This document shows, piece after piece, positions 43,429-55,379 of a stretch of DNA of 64,000 nt. A model generated the notes under the pieces. The model saw only the letters and a list, made by a program, of their open reading frames with translations, was not told the origin of the DNA and did no database searches. Every line of letters starts with the position of its first letter. The first letter of the stretch is position 1. The DNA is taken from assembly GCA_025594325.1 (NCBI GenBank), contig JANHCV010000002.1:2604001-2668000 (forward strand). Direction: 5' to 3'. Position numbers and translations under genes: made by a program. The stretch is from Blastocladiella emersonii ATCC 22665. Its lineage: Eukaryota > Blastocladiomycota > Blastocladiomycetes > Blastocladiales > Blastocladiaceae.

Positions 43429-46400
43429 ATGTCGCTGCCCGGCCGCGCCCCGTCCGTGCCACCGCCGCCGCCGCCCCTGCTGCCGCCACCCCTGTCTCGA
43501 TCCGCTTCCGACTCCGCCGCCGAATCCTCGAGCAGGGAGAGGCGCAAGCGCCGGCGTGACCGTGCGCGCGAGCGCGAGGGGGACGTCGGCACCTCGTCGA
43601 AGCGCCCCAAGCACGGCCAGGACCCGCACCTCGCCGACTCGGTCACCAACATGATCTCGTCGCTGCACGTTGCCGCCCCGTCCGCTGCACGCGCCGATCT
43701 GCCCGCCGAGCCTGCCACCGTCGCTGGGGTCGCCGCGGCCGCGTGCGCCGCCCTTCTCCCCGTTCCGCCACCCGCCGACCTCCCCGCCGACCCCCGCCAG
43801 CTGCTGTGGGACAGCTTCCACAACGGCGCGCGTGCCGCCCGCGTCTCCATGGCCGTGCGAAACCTGCGGGTCGCCCTGCCCGCCGCCGAGGCCGCCGAGG
43901 CCGCGCAGGACGCCGCCGTCCGCAGCGCCTCGGCCCAGCTCCCAAAGCAGCTGCCCGCCATCCGCGCGACGGCGCAGTGGGCCATCCAGTCGATCCGGTC
44001 GGCCAGCCTCGCGGCCGCCGGCGCCGACGACCTACTCGCCGACCTGCCCGACAGCTCCCTATTCGAGCTCAACGCGGGCGACCCGAGCGGCACCACGGCG
44101 GCGGCGGCCGCGGCGGCGGCGGCTCCAGCACCTCCAGCCGCACCTCCAATGGGACCGGCAGCACCGGCGGCACTGGCCGCACATCACCCGCGCGCCGGGC
44201 TCGTCCATCTCGGCCTCGCGCGCGCTCGCGGGCTCGCACCCGCGTCAACTACTACTACTACTACTACCACACCCACCGCACCCGGGGACCCGGTTGCCGC
44301 CCCGACCACTGCCGCGACGTCGCCCGCGCCCGCGCAGGTGGACGACCCCGCCGACGCCGACCTCGCCGACACGGACCTCCCGACGGCCCTCGTCACGGCC
44401 CTGCAGCTCCTCTGCCTCACCATCGCGCACCCGTCTGCCGTTCCCGAGGCCGTGCACCCGGACACGCACTCGCACCGCGCCGAGACCGCCGGCGTGACCG
44501 CCAGGGCCGCCGCCGCCGAGTACGCCGCCCTGCTCGAGGGCGTGATTGACGCGGTCGACGGCGCGGCGCCGTGGCTGCTGACCGCCGTCCCGCTCTCGTG
44601 GGAGACGTGGCTCGGCCTCGTCGGCCTCCTCGACCACCCGGTCGCCCTGATCCAGTGGGGCGTCGAGCCGCACGGCTTGGTCGGCGTCGACTTCTTCGCC
44701 CTCCTCGCCCTCTGCGGCAGCAACGCGCCCGCCCTCCGGCGCCTCGTCGGATTGCGCACCGTCACCCGCGACGGCCGCAGCCACGGCGACGCGCTCGTCC
44801 AGGGCGTCCTCTCGTCCGGGCCCGTCTTTGACCAGGTCCTCGCCACCATGGAGGCGTGGCCGGCGGCGTGGTCCGTGGCCGAGCCCGAGCCCGTGCCTGA
44901 TTCCGGCTCTGCCGCCGGCGCGGCGACCGCTGAGCCGCCGCTGCCGCTGCGGCCGTCACCGCGGCTTCCACCCGTGCCCGCTGCCGTCGGCGACACCCTC
45001 GCGGCCGTTGTGGGCCACGGCTGGGCGCGGGTCCAACCCGGGCAGCACGAGCGCCTGGATGCGGCGCTGTCGGGCAACTGGCGCGTCGGCCTGCACCTTC
45101 TCGACACGCTCGAGGAGCCGAAACTCAACCGCATCCTCGGCCCGCACTCGTGGGCGCGAATCGTGGCCGAGCTGGCCGCGCTCGGCACGCAGGAGGCCCT
45201 CGGCAAGGCGCAGCGGTTCGTCAAGACCCGCCACGTCACACCGCACGTCTCCCGGCGAGACACGTTCGGCGAAGGTATGCTCACTCTGCCGCTGCGTGCG
45301 CGCACCCGTGGCTCAGCAGTACCGTACTGACCTCTCGCCCCGATGCTACCCCCGTTATCCTTCCCTCCCTGCGCTAGCCATGGCCATCTCCGCGGTGCTG
45401 GGCCCCGATGCTCCGCGTCATCTGCACGCGACCATCTGGCTCGTGCGCAAGCTCGTGCCTGGGAACAAGGAGTTCATGGACGGCGTGCTCCCAGCGTGCA
45501 GCATCGACGCGCTCGTCGGGTTCCGCGCGAAGCTGCTGCTCTACATCGAGTCGCAGCAGCAGCAGGCCGGGCAAGTTTGCCCGCTCGTCGCCTTCCTCGC
45601 CAACATGCAGCCGACCGAGGGCCCGGCCGCAGCGCCGTGTGACGTGCTCGCGGTGCTCGTCGCACTGGCCAGTAGCGCTCGGCGAGTCGCCGACGGTACA
45701 CTCGGCCACTACGCCGAGCCCGAACGCCTCGTCGCGTCCGACTTCCACGCCCACCTCGCCTCGGCGCTGAGCGACCCGACAGCCGCGCGCTTCATTGCCG
45801 CCGCCGTCCGCGCGGCGCCCGCAGACTACCTGCCGGTGCTCGCCAAGCAGATTGTCGCAGCGGGCATGGCTGGGCCCCTCCTGTCGGCCGTCCTTGAGGC
45901 CCACTTTTCCGGTCTCGACCTCGCGCCGCTCGACCCCGAGGTGTACAAGGGCGGCTGTCTCCAGCACCACTCGCTCCTGCAGCAGCCGGCGTGGCGCGAC
46001 CTGCTCGAGATCCTGCTGTTCGCGTGTGGCGTGTGCGACGTGACGGCGTCCCCGGTGTCCGTACCTCTGTCGCTCCCCATCACGACCCGCGCCAACGCCG
46101 CCGTGACGCGGTACTTCGAGGAGCTACACGAGCATCACTCGCAGGCGCTGCTGCCGCCCGGCGCGATCGCGGCGGCGGTGGCCAAAGCGGCGGTTGGGTG
46201 CATGGACCACAACGACCACGGCCACGACCTCGCGCAAGGCGGCGGCGGCGGCGGGTACTGGATCGGCCACGGGTACACTTGCCCGCTCGCAGCGTCCGAG
46301 TGCCGGTGCGACGGGGGCGACGCGCAGCTCACATTCGCCGCCCGGCTGTGCGCCGTGGTACCGCACGCTGTCGACGCCCTGTTCGCGGGCGGTCCCGACG

Positions 46401-46519
46401 GCCTTCCACCCGTAGTGCAAGCACTCCGCGCGCCTGTGCCCACCGCTGGTCCCGGCCCCGCCCCCGCTGCCACCGAGCACACCAAGTGCAACTGCCCCGT
46501 CCTCAGCTTCCTCGAATAG
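43429..46519 (+). CDS. Unrecognised palindrome-family protein A3 (full length)
   Basis: Two exons: 43429-45274 and 45378-46519 (995 aa). The 103-bp intron starts GTATG and ends CTAG. The N-terminus is Pro/Ser-rich with strong basic clusters (RERRKRRRDRARER, SSKRPKHGQ) that look like nuclear localisation signals. It is a distant paralogue of A1 and A2: shared landmarks are WLLTAVPLSWETWLGLVGL, HGDALVQGVLSSGPVFDQVL, WLVRKLVPGNKEFM in exon 2 and the C-terminal CRCDGGDAQLTFAARLCAVV followed by ALFAGGP. A run of Thr codons (ACT)n lies at 44248-44269. The palindrome's left arm ends inside exon 2 at 46012, so the last 168 codons are unique to this copy. Function unknown. Confidence 0.75.
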
Positions 46520-47416
46520 GGTGTCGCTGTCACTGCTGCCGCCCCGCGCCCGTGTCCGACTCGGCGCTCGTGCTCGCCCCGTCCACTCTCGCTCAAGATC
46601 CCGTCCCTCAGCTTCGTGGTGCACTGTAAACCCATTGCTCTCCTCCGTCTCGTCCTCCTCCCGTCTGTTATCTACATTCTTGCAACCATTCTCCCTCTCG
46701 CATCACACAAAGCCATCTGACGTGACCCACCAAGCCCTCCTTTGCTTCGCTCGATACAACTACCACCTGCATAGCTTTTGATTTTGCCCCCTCTCTTGCT
46801 TGCCACCTCCCTTTTTTGCTCGTTGAGCTCTTTTTTGAGCACCATTTGTTCGCGCACACGACGTGCTGCGAACGTGGGAGAATGGGAGAAACAGCCGTGA
46901 GAGGGTGGGAGACGAGAGACGCGTCGCACAATCGTGTGACGGGTCACCTGCTGCTCGCCTCCGCCGCCGCCACACTTCACCGCAAGGGGCGGGGCGAAAT
47001 TCGCCTCGCCCTTGGCCTCGCCCGGGCTCCCTCACCCGGAATGAATAGCAGCGTCCAAATGTCATCTCATGGAATGCGACTGCCCGCAACGCGACCCGCA
47101 TGGCAAATACGTCGCCCTCGCCCATGGCCAGCGAGCACCCTCGCGACTCGGTGTTTGGTGTTTTTGCTGCTTTACTTTTTTGGCCCAGTGCTGACTGAGC
47201 AAGGAATGAGAGCAACGATGATGGATGATGATGCCTTGTCGACGCCGTCGGCCTTGCCCTCTTGTCGTCGGCCGGCCCGTTGAGTTGAGCGAGCGCACGC
47301 GGCTGAGATCTCAAACAAAGATTGAATTGAAGCCGCCGCTCGCTCGCCCGCCCGCCTGCCTGCCCGCCCGCCCGCCCGCTCTGCTCCAGAACCGCCGTGA
47401 CACTGCTGTCCGTTTC
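46520..47416. other. Palindrome spacer, non-coding part
   Basis: Between the A3 stop and the B3 stop. No gene is supported. The plus strand is T- and CT-rich around 46630-46850, and a tandem CCCG/CCTG run lies at about 47345-47380. The spacer proper is 46013-47488, with the A3 C-terminal codons on one side and the new B3 tail on the other. Confidence 0.55.
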
Positions 47417-50072
47417 TCACGCTCGATCCTTATGCTGCTGCGGGCCTCGATTGCTCTCACTCTCACGCTCAATTCTCATGTGCGCCTTGATCTCGAGCAG
47501 GTCGCGCCACGCCGGCTGCTGCAGGAGCGAGTGGTGCTGGAGACAGCCGCCCTTGTACACCTCGGGGTCGAGCGGCGCGAGGTCGAGACCGGAAAAGTGG
47601 GCCTCAAGGACGGCCGACAGGAGGGGCCCAGCCATGCCCGCTGCGACAATCTGCTTGGCGAGCACCGGCAGGTAGTCTGCGGGCGCCGCGCGGACGGCGG
47701 CGGCAATGAAGCGCGCGGCTGTCGGGTCGCTCAGCGCCGAGGCGAGGTGGGCGTGGAAGTCGGACGCGACGAGGCGTTCGGGCTCGGCGTAGTGGCCGAG
47801 TGTACCGTCGGCGACTCGCCGAGCGCTACTGGCCAGTGCGACGAGCACCGCGAGCACGTCACACGGCGCTGCGGCCGGGCCCTCGGTCGGCTGCATGTTG
47901 GCGAGGAAGGCGACGAGCGGGCAAACTTGCCCGGCCTGCTGCTGCTGCGACTCGATGTAGAGCAGCAGCTTCGCGCGGAACCCGACGAGCGCGTCGATGC
48001 TGCACGCTGGGAGCACGCCGTCCATGAACTCCTTGTTCCCAGGCACGAGCTTGCGCACGAGCCAGATGGTCGCGTGCAGATGACGCGGAGCATCGGGGCC
48101 CAGCACCGCGGAGATGGCCATGGCTAGCGCAGGGAGGGAAGGATAACGGGGGTAGCATCGGGGCGAGAGGTCAGTACGGTACTGCTGAGCCACGGGTGCG
48201 CGCACGCAGCGGCAGAGTGAGCATACCTTCGCCGAACGTGTCTCGCCGGGAGACGTGCGGTGTGACGTGGCGGGTCTTGACGAACCGCTGCGCCTTGCCG
48301 AGGGCCTCCTGCGTGCCGAGCGCGGCCAGCTCGGCCACGATTCGCGCCCACGAGTGCGGGCCGAGGATGCGGTTGAGTTTCGGCTCCTCGAGCGTGTCGA
48401 GAAGGTGCAGGCCGACGCGCCAGTTGCCCGACAGCGCCGCATCCAGGCGCTCGTGCTGCCCGGGTTGGACCCGCGCCCAGCCGTGGCCCACAACGGCCGC
48501 GAGGGTGTCGCCGACGGCAGCGGGCACGGGTGGAAGCCGCGGTGACGGCCGCAGCGGCAGCGGCGGCTCAGCGGTCGCCGCGCCGGCGGCAGAGCCGGAA
48601 TCAGGCACGGGCTCGGGCTCGGCCACGGACCACGCCGCCGGCCACGCCTCCATGGTGGCGAGGACCTGGTCAAAGACGGGCCCGGACGAGAGGACGCCCT
48701 GGACGAGCGCGTCGCCGTGGCTGCGGCCGTCGCGGGTGACGGTGCGCAATCCGACGAGGCGCCGGAGGGCGGGCGCGTTGCTGCCGCAGAGGGCGAGGAG
48801 GGCGAAGAAGTCGACGCCGACCAAGCCGTGCGGCTCGACGCCCCACTGGATCAGGGCGACCGGGTGGTCGAGGAGGCCGACGAGGCCGAGCCACGTCTCC
48901 CACGAGAGCGGGACGGCGGTCAGCAGCCACGGCGCCGCGCCGTCGACCGCGTCAATCACGCCCTCGAGCAGGGCGGCGTACTCGGCGGCGGCGGCCCTGG
49001 CGGTCACGCCGGCGGTCTCGGCGCGGTGCGAGTGCGTGTCCGGGTGCACGGCCTCGGGAACGGCAGACGGGTGCGCGATGGTGAGGCAGAGGAGCTGCAG
49101 GGCCGTGACGAGGGCCGTCGGGAGGTCCGTGTCGGCGAGGTCGGCGTCGGCGGGGTCGTCCACCTGCGCGGGCGCGGGCGACGTCGCGGCAGTGGTCGGG
49201 GCGGCAACCGGGTCCCCGGGTGCGGTGGGTGTGGTAGTAGTAGTAGTAGTAGTTGACGCGGGTGCGAGCCCGCGAGCGCGCGCGAGGCCGAGATGGACGA
49301 GCCCGGCGCGCGGGTGATGTGCGGCCAGTGCCGCCGGTGCTGCCGGTCCCATTGGAGGTGCGGCTGGAGGTGCTGGAGCCGCCGCCGCCGCGGCCGCCGC
49401 CGCCGTGGTGCCGCTCGGGTCGCCCGCGTTGAGCTCGAATAGGGAGCTGTCGGGCAGGTCGGCGAGTAGGTCGTCGGCGCCGGCGGCCGCGAGGCTGGCC
49501 GACCGGATCGACTGGATGGCCCACTGCGCCGTCGCGCGGATGGCGGGCAGCTGCTTTGGGAGCTGGGCCGAGGCGCTGCGGACGGCGGCGTCCTGCGCGG
49601 CCTCGGCGGCCTCGGCGGCGGGCAGGGCGACCCGCAGGTTTCGCACGGCCATGGAGACGCGGGCGGCACGCGCGCCGTTGTGGAAGCTGTCCCACAGCAG
49701 CTGGCGGGGGTCGGCGGGGAGGTCGGCGGGTGGCGGAACGGGGAGAAGGGCGGCGCACGCGGCCGCGGCGACCCCAGCGACGGTGGCAGGCTCGGCGGGC
49801 AGATCGGCGCGTGCAGCGGACGGGGCGGCAACGTGCAGCGACGAGATCATGTTGGTGACCGAGTCGGCGAGGTGCGGGTCCTGGCCGTGCTTGGGGCGCT
49901 TCGACGAGGTGCCGACGTCCCCCTCGCGCTCGCGCGCACGGTCACGCCGGCGCTTGCGCCTCTCCCTGCTCGAGGATTCGGCGGCGGAGTCGGAAGCGGA
50001 TCGAGACAGGGGTGGCGGCAGCAGGGGCGGCGGCGGCGGTGGCACGGACGGGGCGCGGCCGGGCAGCGACAT
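47417..50072 (-). CDS. Palindrome-family protein B3, C-terminally truncated copy of A3
   Basis: Exons 50072-48227 and 48123-47417 on the minus strand (850 aa). Identical to A3 until 47489, where the arm ends within exon 2. The frame then runs 24 codons into unique spacer sequence (after LLEI: KAHMRIERESESNRG...) and stops at 47419-47417. It therefore lacks the last 168 residues of A3, including the conserved CRCDGG...LCAV motif. It may be a non-functional or altered version; the promoter and first 825 or so codons are intact. Confidence 0.7.
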
Positions 50073-50789
50073 GGTTGCGGTCGTGGTAGTGTGTTGCGTT
50101 GCGTTGCGTTGCGTTGCGTTGCGTTTGGTCGGCGGGTTCAGGGAGAGAGTGCGGGGCGCTCGGCGCAGCGCAAGGCCGAGAGGGAGAGGGGAGAGCGAGG
50201 GCGAGGGCGAGGGCGCGGGCGCGGCGGCGGCGGCGACCCCGTCCAGCGCGGAAGATGCTGACGCCGGCGCCCCAACCGCGCAGCGTGGGAACCGCGGGAG
50301 ACACTCGGCGGCCACGGGAGAGAAGGGCCCAGCCGGCTGCTTTCCTCAAGCAAAGAGAGGAGATCCTGCCGCGGCGCCGCCACTCACGCCCCGCGCATGT
50401 GCAGATGGCCGATGCGTCCTGCGTCCTGCGTCCTGCGCCACACAGCAGCAGTCGCAGTCGGCGACCTTCTTCTCCTTGCCGTTGAGGGGTTCGCTATGAG
50501 CAGCGGGCGGGGCGCGGGGCGAGCGACCACGGCGGCCCGCGAGACGCGCCGCGAAATGGCGTGCCGGTCACGCCCGGACCGCGAGACGCGTTTATCGCTA
50601 TCACCCGCCGACCCCGAATCCCGGTCGGCCCGCGCGAAGGCGAGAGGGGCAGGCGAGAGTGCGATGGCGAGAGGGGGTGCGTGTATTGCATAGGAAAGGT
50701 AACGGGAGAGGGAAAATGTGCAAGAGGGGACAAACGACAAACGACGAGGGCGGCGAGCGGCGAGCGGCGAGCGGCGAGCGGCGAGCGGC
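50073..50789. other. B3-B2 intergenic region (mirror of 42712-43428)
   Basis: Same content as the A2-A3 interval: pentanucleotide repeat at 50093-50125 and the 7-bp repeat at 50750-50788. Confidence 0.5.
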
Positions 50790-53700
50790 TCACGTAGTCG
50801 CATGGGGAGGCGGACGGAACCGGTCGATCTCGGCCATGAACACGGCCACGACCTGCGGCACGCCGCCGGGCTCGCCCGCGAACAGCGACCGGACCGCGTC
50901 GGGCGCCACGGCGCACAGCTTGGCCGCCAGCGTCAGCCGTGGCGAATCGTCACACCAGCACGCCGGCCCGGCCGACCCGCCGTTGCCCGCGCCGCCGGCC
51001 TCGGACTCCTCCTCGGGCTCGCGCTTGATCTCGACGTTGCCCACGTTGCACGGCGCGTGGTCGTCCTCGGGCTCGCGCGGCGCGTGGTCGTCCTCGGGCT
51101 CGCGCTTGACGTCGACGCCATCCGCGTCGCGCGGCGCGCAGTCGTCCTTGGACTCGCCCTCGACAACGGCGACGACCGTGTCAACAACCATGTCGTCGTC
51201 GCACGCCGCGTGGCCGTCCTCCTCGGGCGCGCGCTTGACCTCGACGTCGTCCACGTCGCACGCCTCGTCGTCGCCGCCCTTGGAGGGGCCGACGCCCGCG
51301 TTGACGATGACGTTGACGCCGTGCGGCGGCGCGCGACCGTACTCGTAGCGCGGCTCGTACCCGTCGTGGGCCTGGTACGTTGCCGCCGCACGAGCGACCG
51401 CCGCCGCGACCGCGTCCGCCGACAGGAACTGCTGCTGGTGGTTCCGGTCGAGCACGAGGAAGTACTGCTTGACGGCCCCGGCGGCGCCCGCCGTCCACGA
51501 CTGCGGCGACACCACTGTCGCGAGGAACTCCCACAGCAAAACCTCGAGCGCGTGTCGGCACACGCGCTGCTGCTGGACCGGGCACTGCCGCAGCTGCCGC
51601 GAGCACCCGCCGTTCGGCAGCGTCTTGTGCCTGCTCTTAAACGGCGGGAGCGCCGGCAGGACGTGGCAGTACTCGTTGTTGGGCCCGTGGGTGGCGAACA
51701 CGGCCTCGAGCACGCCCGAGATCAGCGCGCCCGCCGTCCCACTCGCCCGGATCAGGCCGAGCAGGTACACCCGGATCTGCGGCGGCGCCGTCCCGATCGC
51801 GGCAATCGTCAGGATCGCGACGGCCGGGTTGGCCAGCACCGACACGAGGTGGTCGCGGACCGCGGCCATGTCGTCCGGCAGCGTCGCGAGCAGGCGCAGC
51901 TCGATGGCGAACAGGTCCCACGGCGGCACGGGGCCCCGAGGTATCCACGCGAGGACGTGCGCGAAAGAGCCCGCGGCCGGCCCGTTGCACCGAGCGTGCT
52001 GCTGCTGCTGCTGCTGCTGCTGCTGCGAGAGCAGGGCCTGCCGCTCCAGGCACAGGGCGACCTCAGCCTTGAAGCCGGTGATGCTGCCGGCGCTGCACGA
52101 GTTGACGACTTGCTCGAGGAACCGCTTTTTGCTCTTCGGGAAGACCTTGCGGGCGAACTGGACCATACCGTGGAGACCCCGAGGCGCGTCCTCGTACACC
52201 AGCATGCTCCGTGTGAGCACTACGCGATGGGGATCGGCGTCAGTCAGTCAGTCAGTGCCACGTACGCGGACGCGCGTTACGGGAGAGAGAAAACGAACCG
52301 TTGCCGAGCGCCTCACCCGCCGCCGCCGCTGTCTGCTGCTTGGGGCGTAAACTCCTGCACCATCGAGATCCGGGACAGGGTGTCCCGCTCGCGGTGCCGC
52401 TGGAAGAGCGCCGCGAGCGACCGCGGCCCAAACAGCACGGTACGCGAGACGCGGTGCAGGTTTGCGAGGTGGTTGATGAGGTGCATGTGGCCCGCGAGGG
52501 CAGCGTCGAGCCGGGTGCGCTGGCCCGCGTCGGCGATCCGCAGGCCGTGGCGAGCGACGAGGCCCAGCACCTTGCCGACGACCTCGATCTTGGGCATCAC
52601 CTTCTTGAACGTGGACGTTGACGTCGCCGACGCCCAGAAGGTCAGGTCGGCGATCAGCTCCTCGATGACGGGCTTGCGCGACAGCGAGCCCTGGACCAGC
52701 CCGTCCGCGTCGGCGCGGCGGCACCGCTCGCGGCGAGCGCGCGACGGCTCGTCGTTGCCGGGGTACGGTTGGACGAGCTGGCCGAACACCTCGGCGTCCC
52801 AGAACATGGCCGCGAGAATCGCGAGGTAGTGGTAGCCGGGCAGGTCGGGGTCGCCGTTCGCGACGAGGGCCGCGAGGCGGTTGCCGACGGCGCCGTTGCC
52901 AAAGCGGACGAGGTCGATCCAGTCCGAGCACGGCAGGGCCACGTCGGTCGACAGCAGCCACGTCACGACGTCGTCGGCCACGCCGAGGATCACCTCGAAG
53001 ATGGCGCGGTGCGCCGCAACCGTCGCGGCCTTGGACACGGTCTGGCCGGTCGCCGTCTCGACCTGGATCGCGATGCCGCCCGTCGCCGCGAGGATCGCGA
53101 CCTGGATGAGCGTGACGAGCGCGGCGGAGACGAGCTGCGGACCGAGGTCCTCGTCGCCTGCGTCTGCGCCGGCACCGGCGTCGCCAGCGGCCGGGGATGC
53201 GGTTGCCGCTGCAGGGTCGAAAGCGGCGGGCGGGTCTACGAGAGCGTCGCCCGTGGAGCCGGAAAGGACCGGGGCGGGCGGGACCGCAGCCGTGTCGGGG
53301 CCCAACCCGGCGTCGGCGGCGTGGTGATGATGACCATGGTCGCCGTCCGCACGCGCGCGACAATGAAGCGCAGAGCGGGCGAGGACGACGCCGCGAGGCA
53401 CGCACAGCGCCGCACCCGCGGAGGCCGTCGTGGGGCTGTCCTCGACGCGGTTCTCGTTCTCGTTCTCCTTCTCGTTCTCCTTCTCGTTCTTGTCGCCGTC
53501 TACGCCGACGCCGTCCACGCCGACGCCGTCCACGCCGACGCCGTCCACGCCACCCACGCCGCCCTCGTCGCCGACGACGACAGGGGAGGGATGGGTATCC
53601 GCGTCGTCATCGTTGTCGATCAGCATGGCCTCGAGCGCGGGCAGCAGCACGCCGTCGTCGCCGAGGTACAGCTTGGCGAGCTTGGGGACCAGCACGTTGC

Positions 53701-54505
53701 TGCCGCCCTCGTCGACCTCGACGTTCTCGACGTTTTCCGCGTGATCGACGCCGACGTGCTCGACGTGCTCGACATGGTCGACGTGCTCAACGTGCCCGAC
53801 GCCGACGTTCTCGGCGCTCTCGGCGTTCTCGTCGCTGGCGGGCGCCGCCGCCCCGACAATGTACACGGTACGACCCACCACGTCCGCGAACCCGGGCGAG
53901 CGGGCCACCGCCGCGCCCCACCTGGCGGCCAGCGTAGCAAAGCGCAGGAACTCGGCCTGGTGAGCCGTCGAGGGCGCCTTGGCGGCGGCGTGGACCGCGA
54001 GGCGCATGTCGCGCAGGAAGGCGCGAACGTGCTCGGCGGCGGTGCGGACGTTGGCGGCGGTGCGGGGTGCGGTGGAAGGGACGAGCGACGCGAGCGACGC
54101 GAGCGGCGTCGAGTCGAGGAGCGACGATGGTGGTGCGGCGTGGATGTCGGCGTTGAGCGTCTCGACCGACTGCCCGACGAGGAACGCGAGGGCCTCGATC
54201 GGCACGTCGGGCGACCACGTCGGGGCCGATGGCGGCGGCGGCGGCGGCGGACCGGCTGGCGGACGGGGTGCCGCTGCGAGCCGAGTTGACGACGACGGCG
54301 CAGGTGGAGAGGGGGGAGGGGCAGGGGCGGGGAGCAGGTCGGGCGAGTCCTCGAGCTCGACGTACTGGGCAGCAAAGTCCCACGAGTCGCGCGTCTTCCA
54401 GTCGGTGGTCTTGGCCTTCTTCTTGCCGCCCTTGGCCGCAAACTGCGCGCTGGCCGCGCGTTTCGCTGCGCCGCGCGACTGCGCGCGCATGAGCGGGCGG
54501 GACAT
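50790..54505 (-). CDS. Palindrome-family protein B2 (mirror copy of A2)
   Basis: Exons 54505-52317 and 52206-50790 by mirror coordinates. The encoded protein (1,201 aa) is identical to A2 wherever compared, including the CAG count and acidic repeats. It shares the A2 uncertainty at the exon junction (TGA at 52315-52313 before the conserved donor). Confidence 0.65.
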
Positions 54506-55379
54506 GGTCGTTGGCGCGAGGGTCGGCGTGCGGGAGCACCTGTGATGTCGCGGGTGATGGGTCAGTGATCCGTCGCGCCAGCGCACGACCGCGAGAGATC
54601 GTACCGAAGTGGGCCAGGAGCGGGTGCGGGCGCAGTCGTAGAGGCCCGAGAACCGACGGGGGTGCGCCTGTCACGTCGCGGGCGACGGCAGAGGGTCAGC
54701 GATGCTCTGTGGGCGGGGCGCGCGACCGCGGACGGGCCCGTACCGTCGTGCGTTCGCAAAGATGCAAGAGTCGTAGGTGCTCGCGTGGAGCAATGTGCTT
54801 GAGTGGGTGCAGAGAGATGGGGGCGAGGGAGGAAGGGAGGGATGTGGCCGAGTCCGGGGGAGCGCGGCGGCCGAGGAGGCCCAATGGGCGCATCCGCCGT
54901 CACGCGCCGAGCACTCCCACGGTCACGGCGGTCACGGCCGCGGCGTGGGGTGTCGAGGTGGGAGACGGGGGATTGCGGGGCCGCATCGCTGCGCCACGGT
55001 CGAGCGGGATCAGGCCGAGCGGGATCAGGCCGAGCGAGACCGCGGGCCGGGCGTGCTGGGCGGGCGCGGTGCTGCAGGTGAGGGTGCGATTGCGGTCGGC
55101 GTCGAGCAGCTCATGGTCGCTCTGTGTCGGAGAGGTCGGCACGCGGAGCGGGGGCAACTCGAAGGGGCGGCGTTCGCGAAGGTCGGCGACCTCGGTGGCG
55201 AACGGGGCCGCCCTCACGTGATTGATCGTCGCGTCTCCACTTCCTTGTCGGCGGCGAGGAGAAGCGCAGGCAGGCCGGTGACCGAGGCAGGTGATCAACA
55301 ACGTGTTGTGTATTGGAAATGAGCGGCAGCGACGAGACTGCCTGATGCGCGTGCGAGGGAGGGACGAGAGAATCGAGGC
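54506..55379 (-). promoter_or_regulatory. B2 5' region (mirror of 38122-38995)
   Basis: Mirror copy of the A1-A2 interval with the same duplicated leader modules; no gene. Confidence 0.5.

Larger units (their letters stand above)
34641..46012 (+). repeat. Giant palindrome, left arm (11,372 bp)
   Basis: Pairs with 47489-58860 on the opposite strand. Paired coordinates always sum to 93501, so there is no net insertion or deletion. Corresponding translations in several frames are identical in both arms. The only mismatch I found is near the outer edge (34646 G against A on the partner strand). Holds genes A1, A2 and A3 (A3 is cut by the inner boundary). Confidence 0.97.

Noticed and set aside
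47225-48127. 300-aa plus-strand frame across the palindrome's inner boundary
   Set aside because: It is antisense to B3 exon 2 and is explained by codon shadow plus spacer sequence.
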